Assembly (NCBI RefSeq): GCF_007829955.1
Contig: NZ_VIWX01000006.1
Coordinates: 62,001 to 126,000 of the forward strand
DNA from: Saccharopolyspora dendranthemae
GTDB lineage: Bacteria > Actinomycetota > Actinomycetes > Mycobacteriales > Pseudonocardiaceae
Reading direction: 5' to 3'
DNA length: 64,000 nt
Part shown: one piece after another, positions 36,486 through 44,687 of the stretch
How the letters are laid out: every line of letters starts with the position of its first letter
Position numbering within the stretch: position 1 is the first letter of the stretch
The notes under the pieces: generated by a model
The model's input: the letters and a program-made list of their open reading frames with translations, nothing else
The model's database searches: none
What the model was told of the DNA's origin: nothing
Translations under genes and position numbers: made by a program

Positions 36486-37509
36486 TCTGCGCGTTCTGCT
36501 GGACGCCACACCGCTTCTCGGTCCTCGCACGGGAATCGGCCGCTACACGTCGTCGCTCACCTCGGCGCTGATGTCCGATGTGGACGTGCGGTTGATCGGC
36601 TTCAGCACGCGCGGCTGGCGGCGGTTGCGGGCCGAAGCACCGGCCGGGACGGCCGTGGTGGGTCCGCCGATCCCGGCTCGGGCGTTGCGGAAGTTGTGGC
36701 GCGGCGGGAGCTTCCCGCCGATCGAGCTGCTGTCCGGAGCGGTCGAGGTGGTGCACGGGACGAACTTCGTGCTCCCGCCGTCGGTGCGCGCGGCCGGTGT
36801 GGTGACGGTGCACGACCTGGCGTTCCTGGAGGATCCCTCGCTCGCCCCGGACGACCTGCCCGCGCTGGTGCGGCGTTCCGCGCAGCGGGCGCGCGTGGTG
36901 TGCACGCCGACCGCGGCGGTGGCCGACCAGGTCGCCGAACGCCTGGACGTGGCGCCGGAGAAGCTCGCCGTCACGCCGCTGGGGGTGGATCCCGAGTGGT
37001 TCTCGGCCACCCCCGTCTCCGATCACCGGCTACCGCCGGAGTACCTGCTGTTCGTCGGCGCGGACGGGCCGCGCAAGGGGCTCGACGTACTGCGGGAAGC
37101 CCTGGCACCGGATCTCCCGCCGCTGGTCATCGCGGGCCCGGGGGACGCGGGCGAGGTGGACGGCGTGGTCCGCACCGGTTTCCTCAGCGACGAGAGGCTG
37201 CGCGCTCTGGTCGCCGGGGCCGGCGCGGTGGTGCTGCCGTCCCGCGACGAGGGCTTCGGCCTGCCGGTGCTGGAAGCGCTGGCGTGCGGGGTGCCGGTGG
37301 TGTGCTCGGACCTCCCGGCGCTGCGGGAGGTCGCCGGATCCCACGCCGTTTTCGCGCCCGCCGAGGACCCGGCCGCGCTGCGGGAGGCCCTGCGCCGCGC
37401 GCTCTCCTCGCCCCCGGACGCGGAAGCCGGTCGCGCGCACGCGAAGTCGTTCAGCTGGCAGCGCTGCGCGAGCCGGACCCACGCCGCCTACCTGCGGGCC
37501 GTGGCGTAG
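36475..37509 (+). CDS. GT4-family glycosyltransferase
   Basis: About 344 residues. LLDATPLLGPRTGIGRYTSSL is the N-terminal glycine-rich loop, LLFVGADGPRKGLDVLREAL begins the donor domain, and LPSRDEGFGLPVLEALACG is the EX7E motif. It is the third single-domain GT4 in the island. The GTG start lies inside the end of the fusion gene, giving an 11-bp overlap and implying coupled translation. Converges on rmlD with 7 bp between stops. Confidence 0.88.
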   Translation: MAADLRVLLDATPLLGPRTGIGRYTSSLTSALMSDVDVRLIGFSTRGWRRLRAEAPAGTAVVGPPIPARALRKLWRGGSFPPIELLSGAVEVVHGTNFVLPPSVRAAGVVTVHDLAFLEDPSLAPDDLPALVRRSAQRARVVCTPTAAVADQVAERLDVAPEKLAVTPLGVDPEWFSATPVSDHRLPPEYLLFVGADGPRKGLDVLREALAPDLPPLVIAGPGDAGEVDGVVRTGFLSDERLRALVAGAGAVVLPSRDEGFGLPVLEALACGVPVVCSDLPALREVAGSHAVFAPAEDPAALREALRRALSSPPDAEAGRAHAKSFSWQRCASRTHAAYLRAVA

Positions 37510-37516
37510 CGGAGGC

Positions 37517-38434
37517 TCAGCCGCGGTGGCGGAAGGCCTCTCCGTCGGCGACCAACGCGGCCTCCAGTGCGTCCTGCCAGGACTGCAGCGGCGTCAGACC
37601 GGCGTGCTGCCAGGCGTTCCCGGACAGCACCGAGTAGGCGGGGCGCGGGGTGCGTGTCGGGTACTCCGCGCTGCTGCAGGGGTTCACCCGGTTCGGGTCC
37701 AGGTCCAGCGCCGTGAAGATCGCCCGGGCGAAGTCGAACCAGCTCGTGCTGCCGGAGTTGGTGCAGTGCAGGACCTGCTGCTGCGGACCGGTTCCGGTGG
37801 CGACGAGCTCGGCCAGTTCCAGCAGTCCGCGAGCCAGATCCGCCGCCCAGGTGGGCGATCCGATCTGGTCGTCCACGACGGACAGCGCGTCGCGCTGCGC
37901 CGCGAGCCGGGCCATGGTCTTGACGAAGTTGCCGCCGTGCGCGCCGTAGACCCACGCGGTGCGCACGATCCACGCGCGCGCACCCGATTCCAGCACCACC
38001 CGCTCCCCTTCGAGCTTGGTGCGGCCGTAGACGGTACGAGGGCCGGTCTCGTCGGTGGGCTCGTACGGGCGGTCGGCGTCGCCGGGAAAAACGTAGTCGG
38101 TGGACACGTGCAGCAGCGGCAGGTCGCTGTCCCGGCACGCCTCGGCCAGCGAGGCGGGGCCCGCGACGTTGATCTCGCGGGCTCGTTCCGGATCGGACTC
38201 GGCCGCGTCGACGGCGGTGTAGGCGGCGGTGTTGATCACCACCGGGCGGAGTTCGGCGTCGCCGGCGACCTCGGCGAACGCGTCGACGGCGTCGCGCACC
38301 GCCTCCGGGTCGGTGAGGTCGAGCTCGGCCGAACCCGGTGCGTGCACCAGCGTCTCGCGGGAGCGCAGGATCGCCGACAGCTCCGAACCGACCTGGCCCT
38401 GACCTCCCGGCACGAGCACCGCGAGGCCGGTCAT
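37517..38434 (-). CDS. rmlD: dTDP-4-dehydrorhamnose reductase
   Basis: Last step of dTDP-L-rhamnose synthesis. About 305 residues of the short-chain reductase fold: VPGGQGQVGSELSAIL is the NADPH loop, STDYVFPGDADRPY carries the substrate-site Thr/Asp, and VYGRTKLEGE contains the catalytic Tyr and Lys. The ATG overlaps the rmlB stop by four bases (ATGA). It supplies donor for WbbL and probably for some of the neighbouring GT2 enzymes. Matches Rv3266c. Confidence 0.95.
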   Translation of the reverse strand: MTGLAVLVPGGQGQVGSELSAILRSRETLVHAPGSAELDLTDPEAVRDAVDAFAEVAGDAELRPVVINTAAYTAVDAAESDPERAREINVAGPASLAEACRDSDLPLLHVSTDYVFPGDADRPYEPTDETGPRTVYGRTKLEGERVVLESGARAWIVRTAWVYGAHGGNFVKTMARLAAQRDALSVVDDQIGSPTWAADLARGLLELAELVATGTGPQQQVLHCTNSGSTSWFDFARAIFTALDLDPNRVNPCSSAEYPTRTPRPAYSVLSGNAWQHAGLTPLQSWQDALEAALVADGEAFRHRG

Positions 38435-39417
38435 CGGGCCACCGCCGCGCGCTCCTTCAGCGGCTCCCACCACGACCGGTTCTCCCGGTACCAGGCGATG
38501 GTGTCGCGCAGACCGGTCTCGAAGCCGACCTGCGGGGCGTAGCCGAGCTCGGCGATCTTGGCGTGGTCGACCGAGTACCGGCGGTCGTGGCCCTTGCGGT
38601 CCTCGACCCGGTCGACCATCGAGGAGTCCAGCCCGAACTCGGTCAGCAGCCGCTCGGTCAGCTCCCGGTTGGTCAGCTCGGTGCCGCCACCGATGTTGTA
38701 GATCTCCCCGGGCGTTCCGGACTCGGCGACCAGCTGGATCCCCCTGCAGTGGTCGTCCACGTGCAGCCAGTCGCGCACGTTCATGCCGTCGCCGTAGAGC
38801 GGGACCTTGCGCCCGTCCATCAGGTTCGTGATGAACAGCGGCAGGACCTTCTCCGGGAACTGGTACGGCCCGTAGTTGTTCGAGCACCGCGTGATGCACA
38901 CCGGCAGGCCGTGCGTGCGGTGGTAGGCGCGGGCCAGCAGGTCCGAACTCGCCTTGGCCGCCGAGTAGGGCGAATTCGGTTCCAGCAGGTGGTCTTCCGG
39001 CCACGAACCGGTCTCGATCGAGCCGTAGACCTCGTCGGTGGAGACGTGCACGAACGTGCCGACCCCGGCCTCCAGCGCCGCCTGCAGCAGCGCGTTGGTG
39101 CCCACCACGTTGGTCACCACGAAGGCGTCCGAGCCGGTGATGGAGCGGTCCACGTGGGTCTCCGCGGCGAAGTGCACGACCACGTCGACGCCGGGCATCA
39201 GCTCCGCGACCAGGTCGCGGTCGCAGATGTCGCCGCGCACGAAGCGCAGTCTCGGGTCGTCGGCCACCTCGGCCAGGTTCGCCTCGTTGCCCGCGTAGGT
39301 CAGCTTGTCCAGCACGACGACCTCGGCGCCGCTGAACGCGGGGTAGGCCCCACCGAGCAGCTGCCTGACGTAGTGCGAGCCGATGAAGCCGGCCCCACCG
39401 GTGACCAGAATCCGCAT
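38431..39417 (-). CDS. rmlB: dTDP-glucose 4,6-dehydratase
   Basis: Second step of dTDP-L-rhamnose synthesis. 328 residues. TGGAGFIGSHYVRQLL is the NAD loop, VHVSTDEVYGS carries Thr, Asp and Glu of the active site, and YSAAKASSDLL holds the Tyr and Lys. NNYGPYQFPEKVLPLFI is diagnostic for RmlB. First gene of the rmlB-rmlD operon. In M. tuberculosis rmlB lies elsewhere next to rmlC; pairing with rmlD here is a local difference. Confidence 0.95.
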   Translation of the reverse strand: MRILVTGGAGFIGSHYVRQLLGGAYPAFSGAEVVVLDKLTYAGNEANLAEVADDPRLRFVRGDICDRDLVAELMPGVDVVVHFAAETHVDRSITGSDAFVVTNVVGTNALLQAALEAGVGTFVHVSTDEVYGSIETGSWPEDHLLEPNSPYSAAKASSDLLARAYHRTHGLPVCITRCSNNYGPYQFPEKVLPLFITNLMDGRKVPLYGDGMNVRDWLHVDDHCRGIQLVAESGTPGEIYNIGGGTELTNRELTERLLTEFGLDSSMVDRVEDRKGHDRRYSVDHAKIAELGYAPQVGFETGLRDTIAWYRENRSWWEPLKERAAVAR

Positions 39418-39677
39418 TCCGCCTCTTCCTCGTCCTCTGCGCGGGCAGTAGGCGCACCACCCCGCGCTGGGCAGTCTGACATGCGCCGATACCCGACCGA
39501 ACCGACTCCCGCGTTACGTACAGTCACAGACATGGTTCACCCTTATGAGTGAGGTCACCAGATTCCGAGGGACCTTTCGGCCTCGGAGTCGATCACCGTT
39601 AGCCTTCACCGAGAAGTCGGGCAATATCACTCCTGTAGGTGTAACGCTCGCCCCCGCAGCCCCCGAGGAGGAATCGC

Positions 39678-41438
39678 GTGGACGACCGGCCGAGGCGGCC
39701 CGGGAGCCCTGATGGGCGGCCTGGCAGAGGAGTTCCGCCGCGCGCGCCAGGTGCCGGACCGGCCCGATCCGGCGCTGCGGCCGGCCGGCCGCAGGCCCCT
39801 CGCCGCACCGGTGCGGCGAACGCCGGGAACGCCGCGAAAGCCGGCCCCGCCGGTGCCACCAGGAGCAGTTCGGCGACTGCTCAGAGTAAGGCCGCTGCGA
39901 GAGATTCTGCTCGATCCGGTGATGGGCACGGACCCTTACCTCCCGGCGACGTGTGGAGCCGCGGCGGATTCTGGCAGCGCAAGGCCACCCGCAACGGCGT
40001 TCGCACGCTGACCGCCCTGCTCTCGGTGATCGTCCTGTGCGTCACCGGCTTCGCCTGGGCGATGTTCCGGCCCGGTGGGAGCGGCACCGGAACCGCCGAC
40101 GTCATCGGCAGCGGGTTCAGCGCCCCCGACGGCGCCACCGACATCCTGCTGATCGGCAACGACAGCCGCACCGACGCGCAGGGCAACCCGCTGCCCAAGC
40201 AGATCCTCCAGGAGCTGCACACCACCCAGGAGGGCGGCGACCTCACCGACGCCATGATCCTGGTGCGCATCCCCAACGGCGGGAACAGCGCCAGCGCGAT
40301 GTCCTTCCCGCGCGACACGATGGTCGACAGCGGTTTCGGCGGCGGCAAGCACAAGCTCACCGAGACCATGAACCGCGGCAAGGACGCCGAGCGCGCCAAG
40401 CTCCAGGACGACGGCGTCACCGACCCCAAGGAGCTCGACGAGAAGTCGCGGCTCGCGGGCAAGCAGGCGCTGCTGGAGACCATGGAGAAGCTCACCGGCG
40501 TGAGCATCGACCACTACGCCGAGGTCAACCTGCTGGGCTTCTACGAGATCACCAAGGCCGTCGGCGGCGTCGAGGTGTGCCTCAACGACGCCACCAAGGA
40601 CAGCTACTCCGGCGCCAACTTCAAGAAGGGCGTGCAGACGATTCAGGGCGCCGACGCCCTGGCCTTCGTCCGGCAGCGGCACGGCCTGCTCAACGAGCTC
40701 TCCCGGGGCAAGCGCCAGCAGGTGTTCATGTCCGCGCTGGCCCACCGGATCCTGTCCTCGGGCACGCTGGCCAACCCCTCGAAGCTCAGCTCTCTGATCG
40801 ACGCCATCAACAAGTCGGTCACGCTCGACCCGGCGCTGGCCAACGACATCCTCGGCTTCGCCCAGCAGATGCAGGGCGTCGCGGGCGGCGACGTGCAGTT
40901 CTACAGCGCCCCGGTGCACCTGGTCGGCGACTCGGGCGAGGAGGACGTGACGCTCAACCTCGCCGAGAGCAAGCAGTTCGCGGCCAACCTGCTGCTGCCG
41001 CCGCAGCAGCGAGCCCAGAAGCTGGCCGCCCTGAAGTCCCCGACCAAGATCAGCACCAGCGTCTACAACGCCTCCGGGATCAGCGGCCTGGCGGCCAACG
41101 TGCTGGAGGAGCTGACCGACCAGGGATTCCAGGAGGGCAGCAGCTCCAACTCCGAGACCCGCAGCTCCTCGGTCGTCTACCACGCCCAGGGCGAGGAAGA
41201 CGTGGGCAAGATGGTCGCCGAATCCCTCGGCGGGCTCAAGACGGAGGTCGGCCCCAACGTCACCGCAGGCAGCGTCGAGGTCTACATCGGCAAGGACTAC
41301 AAGGGCCCGGGCAAGCAGAACTTCACCGGTGCCCCGACCGTCCGCCTCGACGGCATGAACAAGGCCGCCCCGCTGCGCACGCAGGCCGACACGGGAAACA
41401 CCCCCATCACCGCAGACGGAGTCCCCTGCATCGACTGA
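39678..41438 (+). CDS. LytR-CpsA-Psr (LCP) ligase with LytR_C domain
   Basis: Extracytoplasmic phosphotransferase that attaches lipid-linked glycans such as arabinogalactan to peptidoglycan. 586 residues: a disordered cytoplasmic N-terminus (about 1-105), TM helix 109-130, then the LCP domain with DILLIGNDSRTDAQG, MSFPRDTMVD, and ALAFVRQRHGL, where Asp and Arg residues bind the pyrophosphate. The C-terminal LytR_C domain (about 445-545) begins KISTSVYNASGISGLA. It ends with the tail ITADGVPCID, shared with the second LCP gene. GAGGAGG precedes the GTG. Matches Rv3267. Confidence 0.95.
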   Translation: MDDRPRRPGSPDGRPGRGVPPRAPGAGPARSGAAAGRPQAPRRTGAANAGNAAKAGPAGATRSSSATAQSKAAARDSARSGDGHGPLPPGDVWSRGGFWQRKATRNGVRTLTALLSVIVLCVTGFAWAMFRPGGSGTGTADVIGSGFSAPDGATDILLIGNDSRTDAQGNPLPKQILQELHTTQEGGDLTDAMILVRIPNGGNSASAMSFPRDTMVDSGFGGGKHKLTETMNRGKDAERAKLQDDGVTDPKELDEKSRLAGKQALLETMEKLTGVSIDHYAEVNLLGFYEITKAVGGVEVCLNDATKDSYSGANFKKGVQTIQGADALAFVRQRHGLLNELSRGKRQQVFMSALAHRILSSGTLANPSKLSSLIDAINKSVTLDPALANDILGFAQQMQGVAGGDVQFYSAPVHLVGDSGEEDVTLNLAESKQFAANLLLPPQQRAQKLAALKSPTKISTSVYNASGISGLAANVLEELTDQGFQEGSSSNSETRSSSVVYHAQGEEDVGKMVAESLGGLKTEVGPNVTAGSVEVYIGKDYKGPGKQNFTGAPTVRLDGMNKAAPLRTQADTGNTPITADGVPCID

Positions 41439-41444
41439 CGAGCA

Positions 41445-41482
41445 CGGGAACCTTCCTGCCACCGGCGGCAGGAAGGTTCCCG
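41445..41482. terminator. Perfect 16-bp hairpin after the LCP gene
   Basis: CGGGAACCTTCCTGCC at 41445-41460 and its exact reverse complement at 41467-41482, with a 6-nt loop. It begins 6 bp after the LCP stop codon, so it probably terminates that transcript. The arm is the same sequence as the short repeat found at 27-31 kb, here present as two inverted copies, which suggests how such elements can provide terminators. Confidence 0.8.
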
Positions 41483-41832
41483 CTCCTCGCTGAGCGGTCC
41501 GCTTCCTCTCCCCTCCCTCCGGGCCGGGCTGCCCTGCGCCCGGAAAAGGGGCCCGACCGGGTTCGCCCGGCCAATTCCGCATTCCCCTCGGCGGCAATTC
41601 GGCGAATTCTGCGGCAACCGTCCTGACAAATGCGCTGGAACCCGGGGGATACCCCTAGGGGATAACCCCCACTCGCCGGCAACTCCACGGTTCGAACGAC
41701 ATCGCAGCAGTTCAGCGGACTTGCTAAAGTTTTTTTCCCATGCGGAGCAACCACACTCCGACCGGCACGTCTTACGGAGCAAAAGCGGGTGAGAAAGCCC
41801 GATCGAGAAGCCCCTGGGGAAAGGACTTGACC
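41483..41832 (+). promoter_or_regulatory. 350-bp upstream region of DUF4232 lipoprotein
   Basis: No gene is apparent. The palindrome ATACCCCTAGGGGATA (41649-41664) lies in a G/C-run setting and resembles operators of CsoR-family copper regulators. A TTTTTTT run at 41731 precedes CCCATGCGG. The rest is unremarkable. The lipoprotein promoter must be in the second half. Confidence 0.4.
41649..41664. promoter_or_regulatory. CsoR-like palindromic operator candidate
   Basis: ATACCCCTAGGGGATA has CCCCTAGGGG as a perfect 10-bp core, flanked by ATA on each side, close to the ATACCC..GGGTAT half-sites recognised by CsoR and RicR proteins. It lies about 170 bp upstream of the DUF4232 lipoprotein start. 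No csoR gene is in the window, so the assignment is by motif only. Confidence 0.3.
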
Positions 41833-42420
41833 ATGTTGAAGCGAATTCGGACCATCGGTGCTGCGACTGCTCTGCTCGGCGGGACCCTGCTGATCGCCGG
41901 ATGCAGCGGCCAGGCCGCGACGACCGGTGCCGCCACGCTCAACGCCGGGTCCCACGCAGCGTCGGCGCAGGGCGATGACGTCTCCGCGTCCAACTGCTCG
42001 GCGACGGACTTCGAGATCAAGCTGCAGGCCCAGCCCGACCCCAGCCAGTACCTGCTGACCATGACCAACACCTCGGACGAGGCCTGCCAGCTCGGCGGCT
42101 GGGTGAACCTGACGCCCACCAACATGGCCAACGAGCCGATCGAGGAGATCGCCTCGAAGAGCGTGGAGATCCCGGGCGCACCGCAGCACATCACCCTCGA
42201 ACCGGGCCGGACCGCCTTCGCGGGCGTTCACGCCGATCTCGGCGACAAGAGCGACCCGAACACCTACGTCGCCAGCGGTTTCATCGCCACGCCCTCGGAC
42301 ATGAGCGGGCGGGTGAACGCGCCGGTCAACAGCACGAACAACCAGCCCGTCACCGAGCTCCCGCTGAAGGGCCTCCAGGTCGGCACCCTGCAGCCGTCGT
42401 CCCAGGGCGTCCTGTTCTGA
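41833..42420 (+). CDS. DUF4232 lipoprotein
   Basis: About 195 residues. A signal peptide of 23 residues ends in the lipobox IAGC, with Cys24 to be lipidated. The rest, with TDFEIKLQAQPDPSQYLLTM, NTSDEACQLGGWVNL and LEPGRTAFAGVHA, fits DUF4232, a beta-sandwich domain with two conserved cysteines found in secreted actinobacterial proteins. The function is unknown. The ATG at 41833 has GGGGAAAGGA upstream. It lies between two LCP genes and is followed by a strong hairpin. Confidence 0.85.
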   Translation: MLKRIRTIGAATALLGGTLLIAGCSGQAATTGAATLNAGSHAASAQGDDVSASNCSATDFEIKLQAQPDPSQYLLTMTNTSDEACQLGGWVNLTPTNMANEPIEEIASKSVEIPGAPQHITLEPGRTAFAGVHADLGDKSDPNTYVASGFIATPSDMSGRVNAPVNSTNNQPVTELPLKGLQVGTLQPSSQGVLF

Positions 42421-42439
42421 TCCACCGCACCACCACCGC

Positions 42440-42472
42440 ACGAAGCCCGCGCCGTTCTGGTGCGGGCTTCGT
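42440..42472 (+). terminator. Intrinsic terminator after DUF4232 gene
   Basis: ACGAAGCCCGC (42440-42450) pairs perfectly with GCGGGCTTCGT (42462-42472), an 11-bp stem with an 11-nt loop, 20 bp after the stop codon, followed by a mildly T-rich stretch. Confidence 0.8.
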
Positions 42473-42585
42473 CGTGTTCGGGGCGCGGCCCGCGGTGAGC
42501 GAAAGGTTCCCCTCCTCGATCTTTGGCCGTGATCGTCGACCGGTTTAATGTGAATCATCGACGCGAAACCCAGGGGGAGGGCTCG

Positions 42586-43782
42586 GTGAGCGAACCGGAT
42601 CAGGGCGATGAGATCCCCGAGCCGGAGGACGACGACGGCGCTCCCGCTCCTCGCCGCCGTTCAGCGGCGCGAACGGCCGGGCGCAGCGTGGTCGCGCTCG
42701 CTTCGGTCGTGGTGCTGGGCCTCAGCGCGGCCGGCTGGTGGGTGGCCGACCGGCTCAGCGACGTCAGCTCCGCGAAGGTGCTCAGCGAGGTGCCGCACGC
42801 TCCTCCGCAGGACGACGGGGCCACCGACGTGCTGCTGGTCGGCAGCGACAGCCGAACGGACGCGCAGGGCAACCCGCTTCCGCTCCGCGTGCTCAAGCAG
42901 CTGCGCACCGAAGCCACCGGCGGCCTCAACACCGACAGCCTGGTGCTGATCCGCATCCCGCACAGCGGCGCGGCGCCGACCGCCGTGTCGATCCCGCGCG
43001 ACACCTACACCGAAACGCCCTCGGGCCGGCCCGACAAGATCAACTCCGTGTACGGGCTCACCAAGAAGGCCGCGACCGACGAGCTGGAGGGCGAGAACCT
43101 CCCTCCGATCGAGGTCGAGCACCGCGCGAAGGTCGCCGGGCAGCGCGCGCTCGTGCAGACGGTGCAGACGCTCAGCGGCATGCGCATCGACCACTACGCC
43201 GAGATCAACCTGCTCGGGTTCTTCGAGCTCACCGATGCTGTCGGCGGGGTCGAGGTCTGCCTCAACAACGCGACCAGCGACAAGGACTCGGGGGCGGATT
43301 TCAGCGCGGGCCGGCACACCATCACCGGCGGCGACGCCCTGTCGTTCGTCCGCCAGCGGCACGGCCTGCCGCGCGGGGACCTGGACCGCATCGTGCGCCA
43401 GCAGGTGTTCATGGCCGCGCTGGCGAACAAGGTCCTCTCCACCGGCACGCTCACCGATCCGGCGATGGTCAACGACCTGGTCGCGGCGACCCAGCGCACC
43501 GTGGAACTCGACGAGGGCTGGGACGCGCTGGGTTTCGTGCAGCAGATGCAGCAGATCGCCGCGGGCCGGGTCAACTTCGTGACGATGCCGGTGCTCAGCG
43601 CCGGTGCGCGCGACGAGCGCGGGCAGAGCATCGTCTCGATCGACCCGCCGGGCGTGCAGCGGTTCTTCACCGGGTTGTCGGCGAACCCGCCCGGCCTGGC
43701 GCCGAAGCCGGTCCTCCGCCTGGACGGTACGGCCAAGCGGCAGCCGATCACCTCCGACGGCGACGTCCCCTGCGTGAACTAG
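42586..43782 (+). CDS. LytR-CpsA-Psr (LCP) ligase
   Basis: About 398 residues: short acidic cytoplasmic N-terminus, one TM helix near 35-55 (VVALASVVVLGLSAAGWWV), and an LCP domain with DVLLVGSDSRTDAQG, AVSIPRDTYT and ALSFVRQRHGL. It lacks the LytR_C domain of its neighbour but keeps the same C-terminal tail (ITSDGDVPCVN), in which a lone Cys precedes the last residue. Both LCP domains are similar enough to be a tandem duplication with the lipoprotein gene in between. GTG at 42586 with GGGGGAGGG upstream. Confidence 0.93.
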   Translation: MSEPDQGDEIPEPEDDDGAPAPRRRSAARTAGRSVVALASVVVLGLSAAGWWVADRLSDVSSAKVLSEVPHAPPQDDGATDVLLVGSDSRTDAQGNPLPLRVLKQLRTEATGGLNTDSLVLIRIPHSGAAPTAVSIPRDTYTETPSGRPDKINSVYGLTKKAATDELEGENLPPIEVEHRAKVAGQRALVQTVQTLSGMRIDHYAEINLLGFFELTDAVGGVEVCLNNATSDKDSGADFSAGRHTITGGDALSFVRQRHGLPRGDLDRIVRQQVFMAALANKVLSTGTLTDPAMVNDLVAATQRTVELDEGWDALGFVQQMQQIAAGRVNFVTMPVLSAGARDERGQSIVSIDPPGVQRFFTGLSANPPGLAPKPVLRLDGTAKRQPITSDGDVPCVN

Positions 43783-43798
43783 GCGTGTGGGGAAGTTT

Positions 43799-43868
43799 CT
43801 TTGCGTGGCGGTGCAAGGAGCGGAACCTGACACGTCTTCTGGCCTCCGTGCGCCACGGCTTATGTATG
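43799..43868 (+). repeat. 70-bp repeat, second copy
   Basis: Aligns without gaps to the minus strand of 2830-2761 in the mtrA-mtrB spacer, about 56 of 70 positions identical. Shared blocks are GCGGAACCT, ACACG, CTCCGTGCGCCAC and TGTATG. It ends 51 bp before the ATG of the TIGR03089 gene. The inverted partner arm seen in the mtr copy is not obvious here. It could be a promoter or leader element; GGAAC is reminiscent of ECF -35 boxes but a -10 was not fixed. Confidence 0.65.
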
Positions 43869-43919
43869 TCCACAGCGAAGCGGATTCGTGCGCGGCGAGC
43901 CGCCGGATAGGCTTTCCGC

Positions 43920-44633
43920 ATGAGCGTCACCCAGGCACTTCTCGGCCCGCTGCTGGCCAGCGGCGCGCCCAAACCGCTGATCACGCACTACGACGACGCG
44001 ACCGGTGCGCGCATCGAGCTCTCCCGCGCGACCACCGCGAACTGGGCCGCCAAGACGGCAAACTGGCTGGTCGACGAGATGGACCTGGAGCCGGGAACGC
44101 CGGTCATGGTGTCGCTGCCCGCGCACTGGCAGACCGTCGGTGTGCTGCTGGGCGCGTGGTGGGCCGGTGCGCACGTGACGGCGGAGGCCGGTGGCGCGGA
44201 GGTCGCGTTCGTCCCGGCGGCGGACCTCGCGCGCGGCGAGGGCGCCTACTCCGTGGCGGCCGTGGGACTGGATCCGATGGGCGCTCCGGTGCGGGACCTG
44301 CCGACCGGTGTCGTGGACTACGTCTCGGACATCCGCGTGCACGGCGACGACTTCACCCCGATCGCACCCGTGCCCGGGGATTCACCCGCGCTGCTGGGGA
44401 CGTCGGTGGACGAGGTGCTGGAATCGGCCCGCAGCCGGGCGAGCGAGCTGGGCATCGGCCGGGACGACCGCGTCCTGTCCACTCTGGACTGGACGTTGCC
44501 CGGCGGTGTCGTGGACGGGCTCCTCGCGGTGCTCGCGGCCGGCGCGGCCCTCGTGCACTGCACCAACCCGGACCTCTCCCTGCTCGACAAGCGCCGCGCC
44601 GACGAGCGCACGAGCGTCGAGCTCGGGCTCTGA
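43920..44633 (+). CDS. TIGR03089 family protein (Rv3268-type)
   Basis: 237 residues. The sequence resembles the N-terminal part of an AMP-binding enzyme (WLVDEMDLEPGTPVMVSLPAHWQTVGVLLGAWWAGA) but has no TSGSTG loop or C-terminal domain; the family is actinobacterial and of unknown role. Its place after the LCP gene is conserved with Rv3268. The 70-bp repeat lies in its upstream region. Confidence 0.88.
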   Translation: MSVTQALLGPLLASGAPKPLITHYDDATGARIELSRATTANWAAKTANWLVDEMDLEPGTPVMVSLPAHWQTVGVLLGAWWAGAHVTAEAGGAEVAFVPAADLARGEGAYSVAAVGLDPMGAPVRDLPTGVVDYVSDIRVHGDDFTPIAPVPGDSPALLGTSVDEVLESARSRASELGIGRDDRVLSTLDWTLPGGVVDGLLAVLAAGAALVHCTNPDLSLLDKRRADERTSVELGL

Positions 44634-44687
44634 GAGGCCCCTCACACGCACCCGCACCTCGAAGCTACTCGTGGGTAACCTCGATGG

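Noticed and set aside
33834..36530. Long open frame (898 codons) on the minus strand opposite the GT fusion gene
   Set aside because: Arginine, histidine and proline-rich with no domain, opposite a gene with clear GT motifs; a high-GC shadow.
41690..41702. GGTTCGAAC as a tRNA T-loop
   Set aside because: No acceptor stem, anticodon arm or D arm could be matched around it; none of the window showed a tRNA fold.
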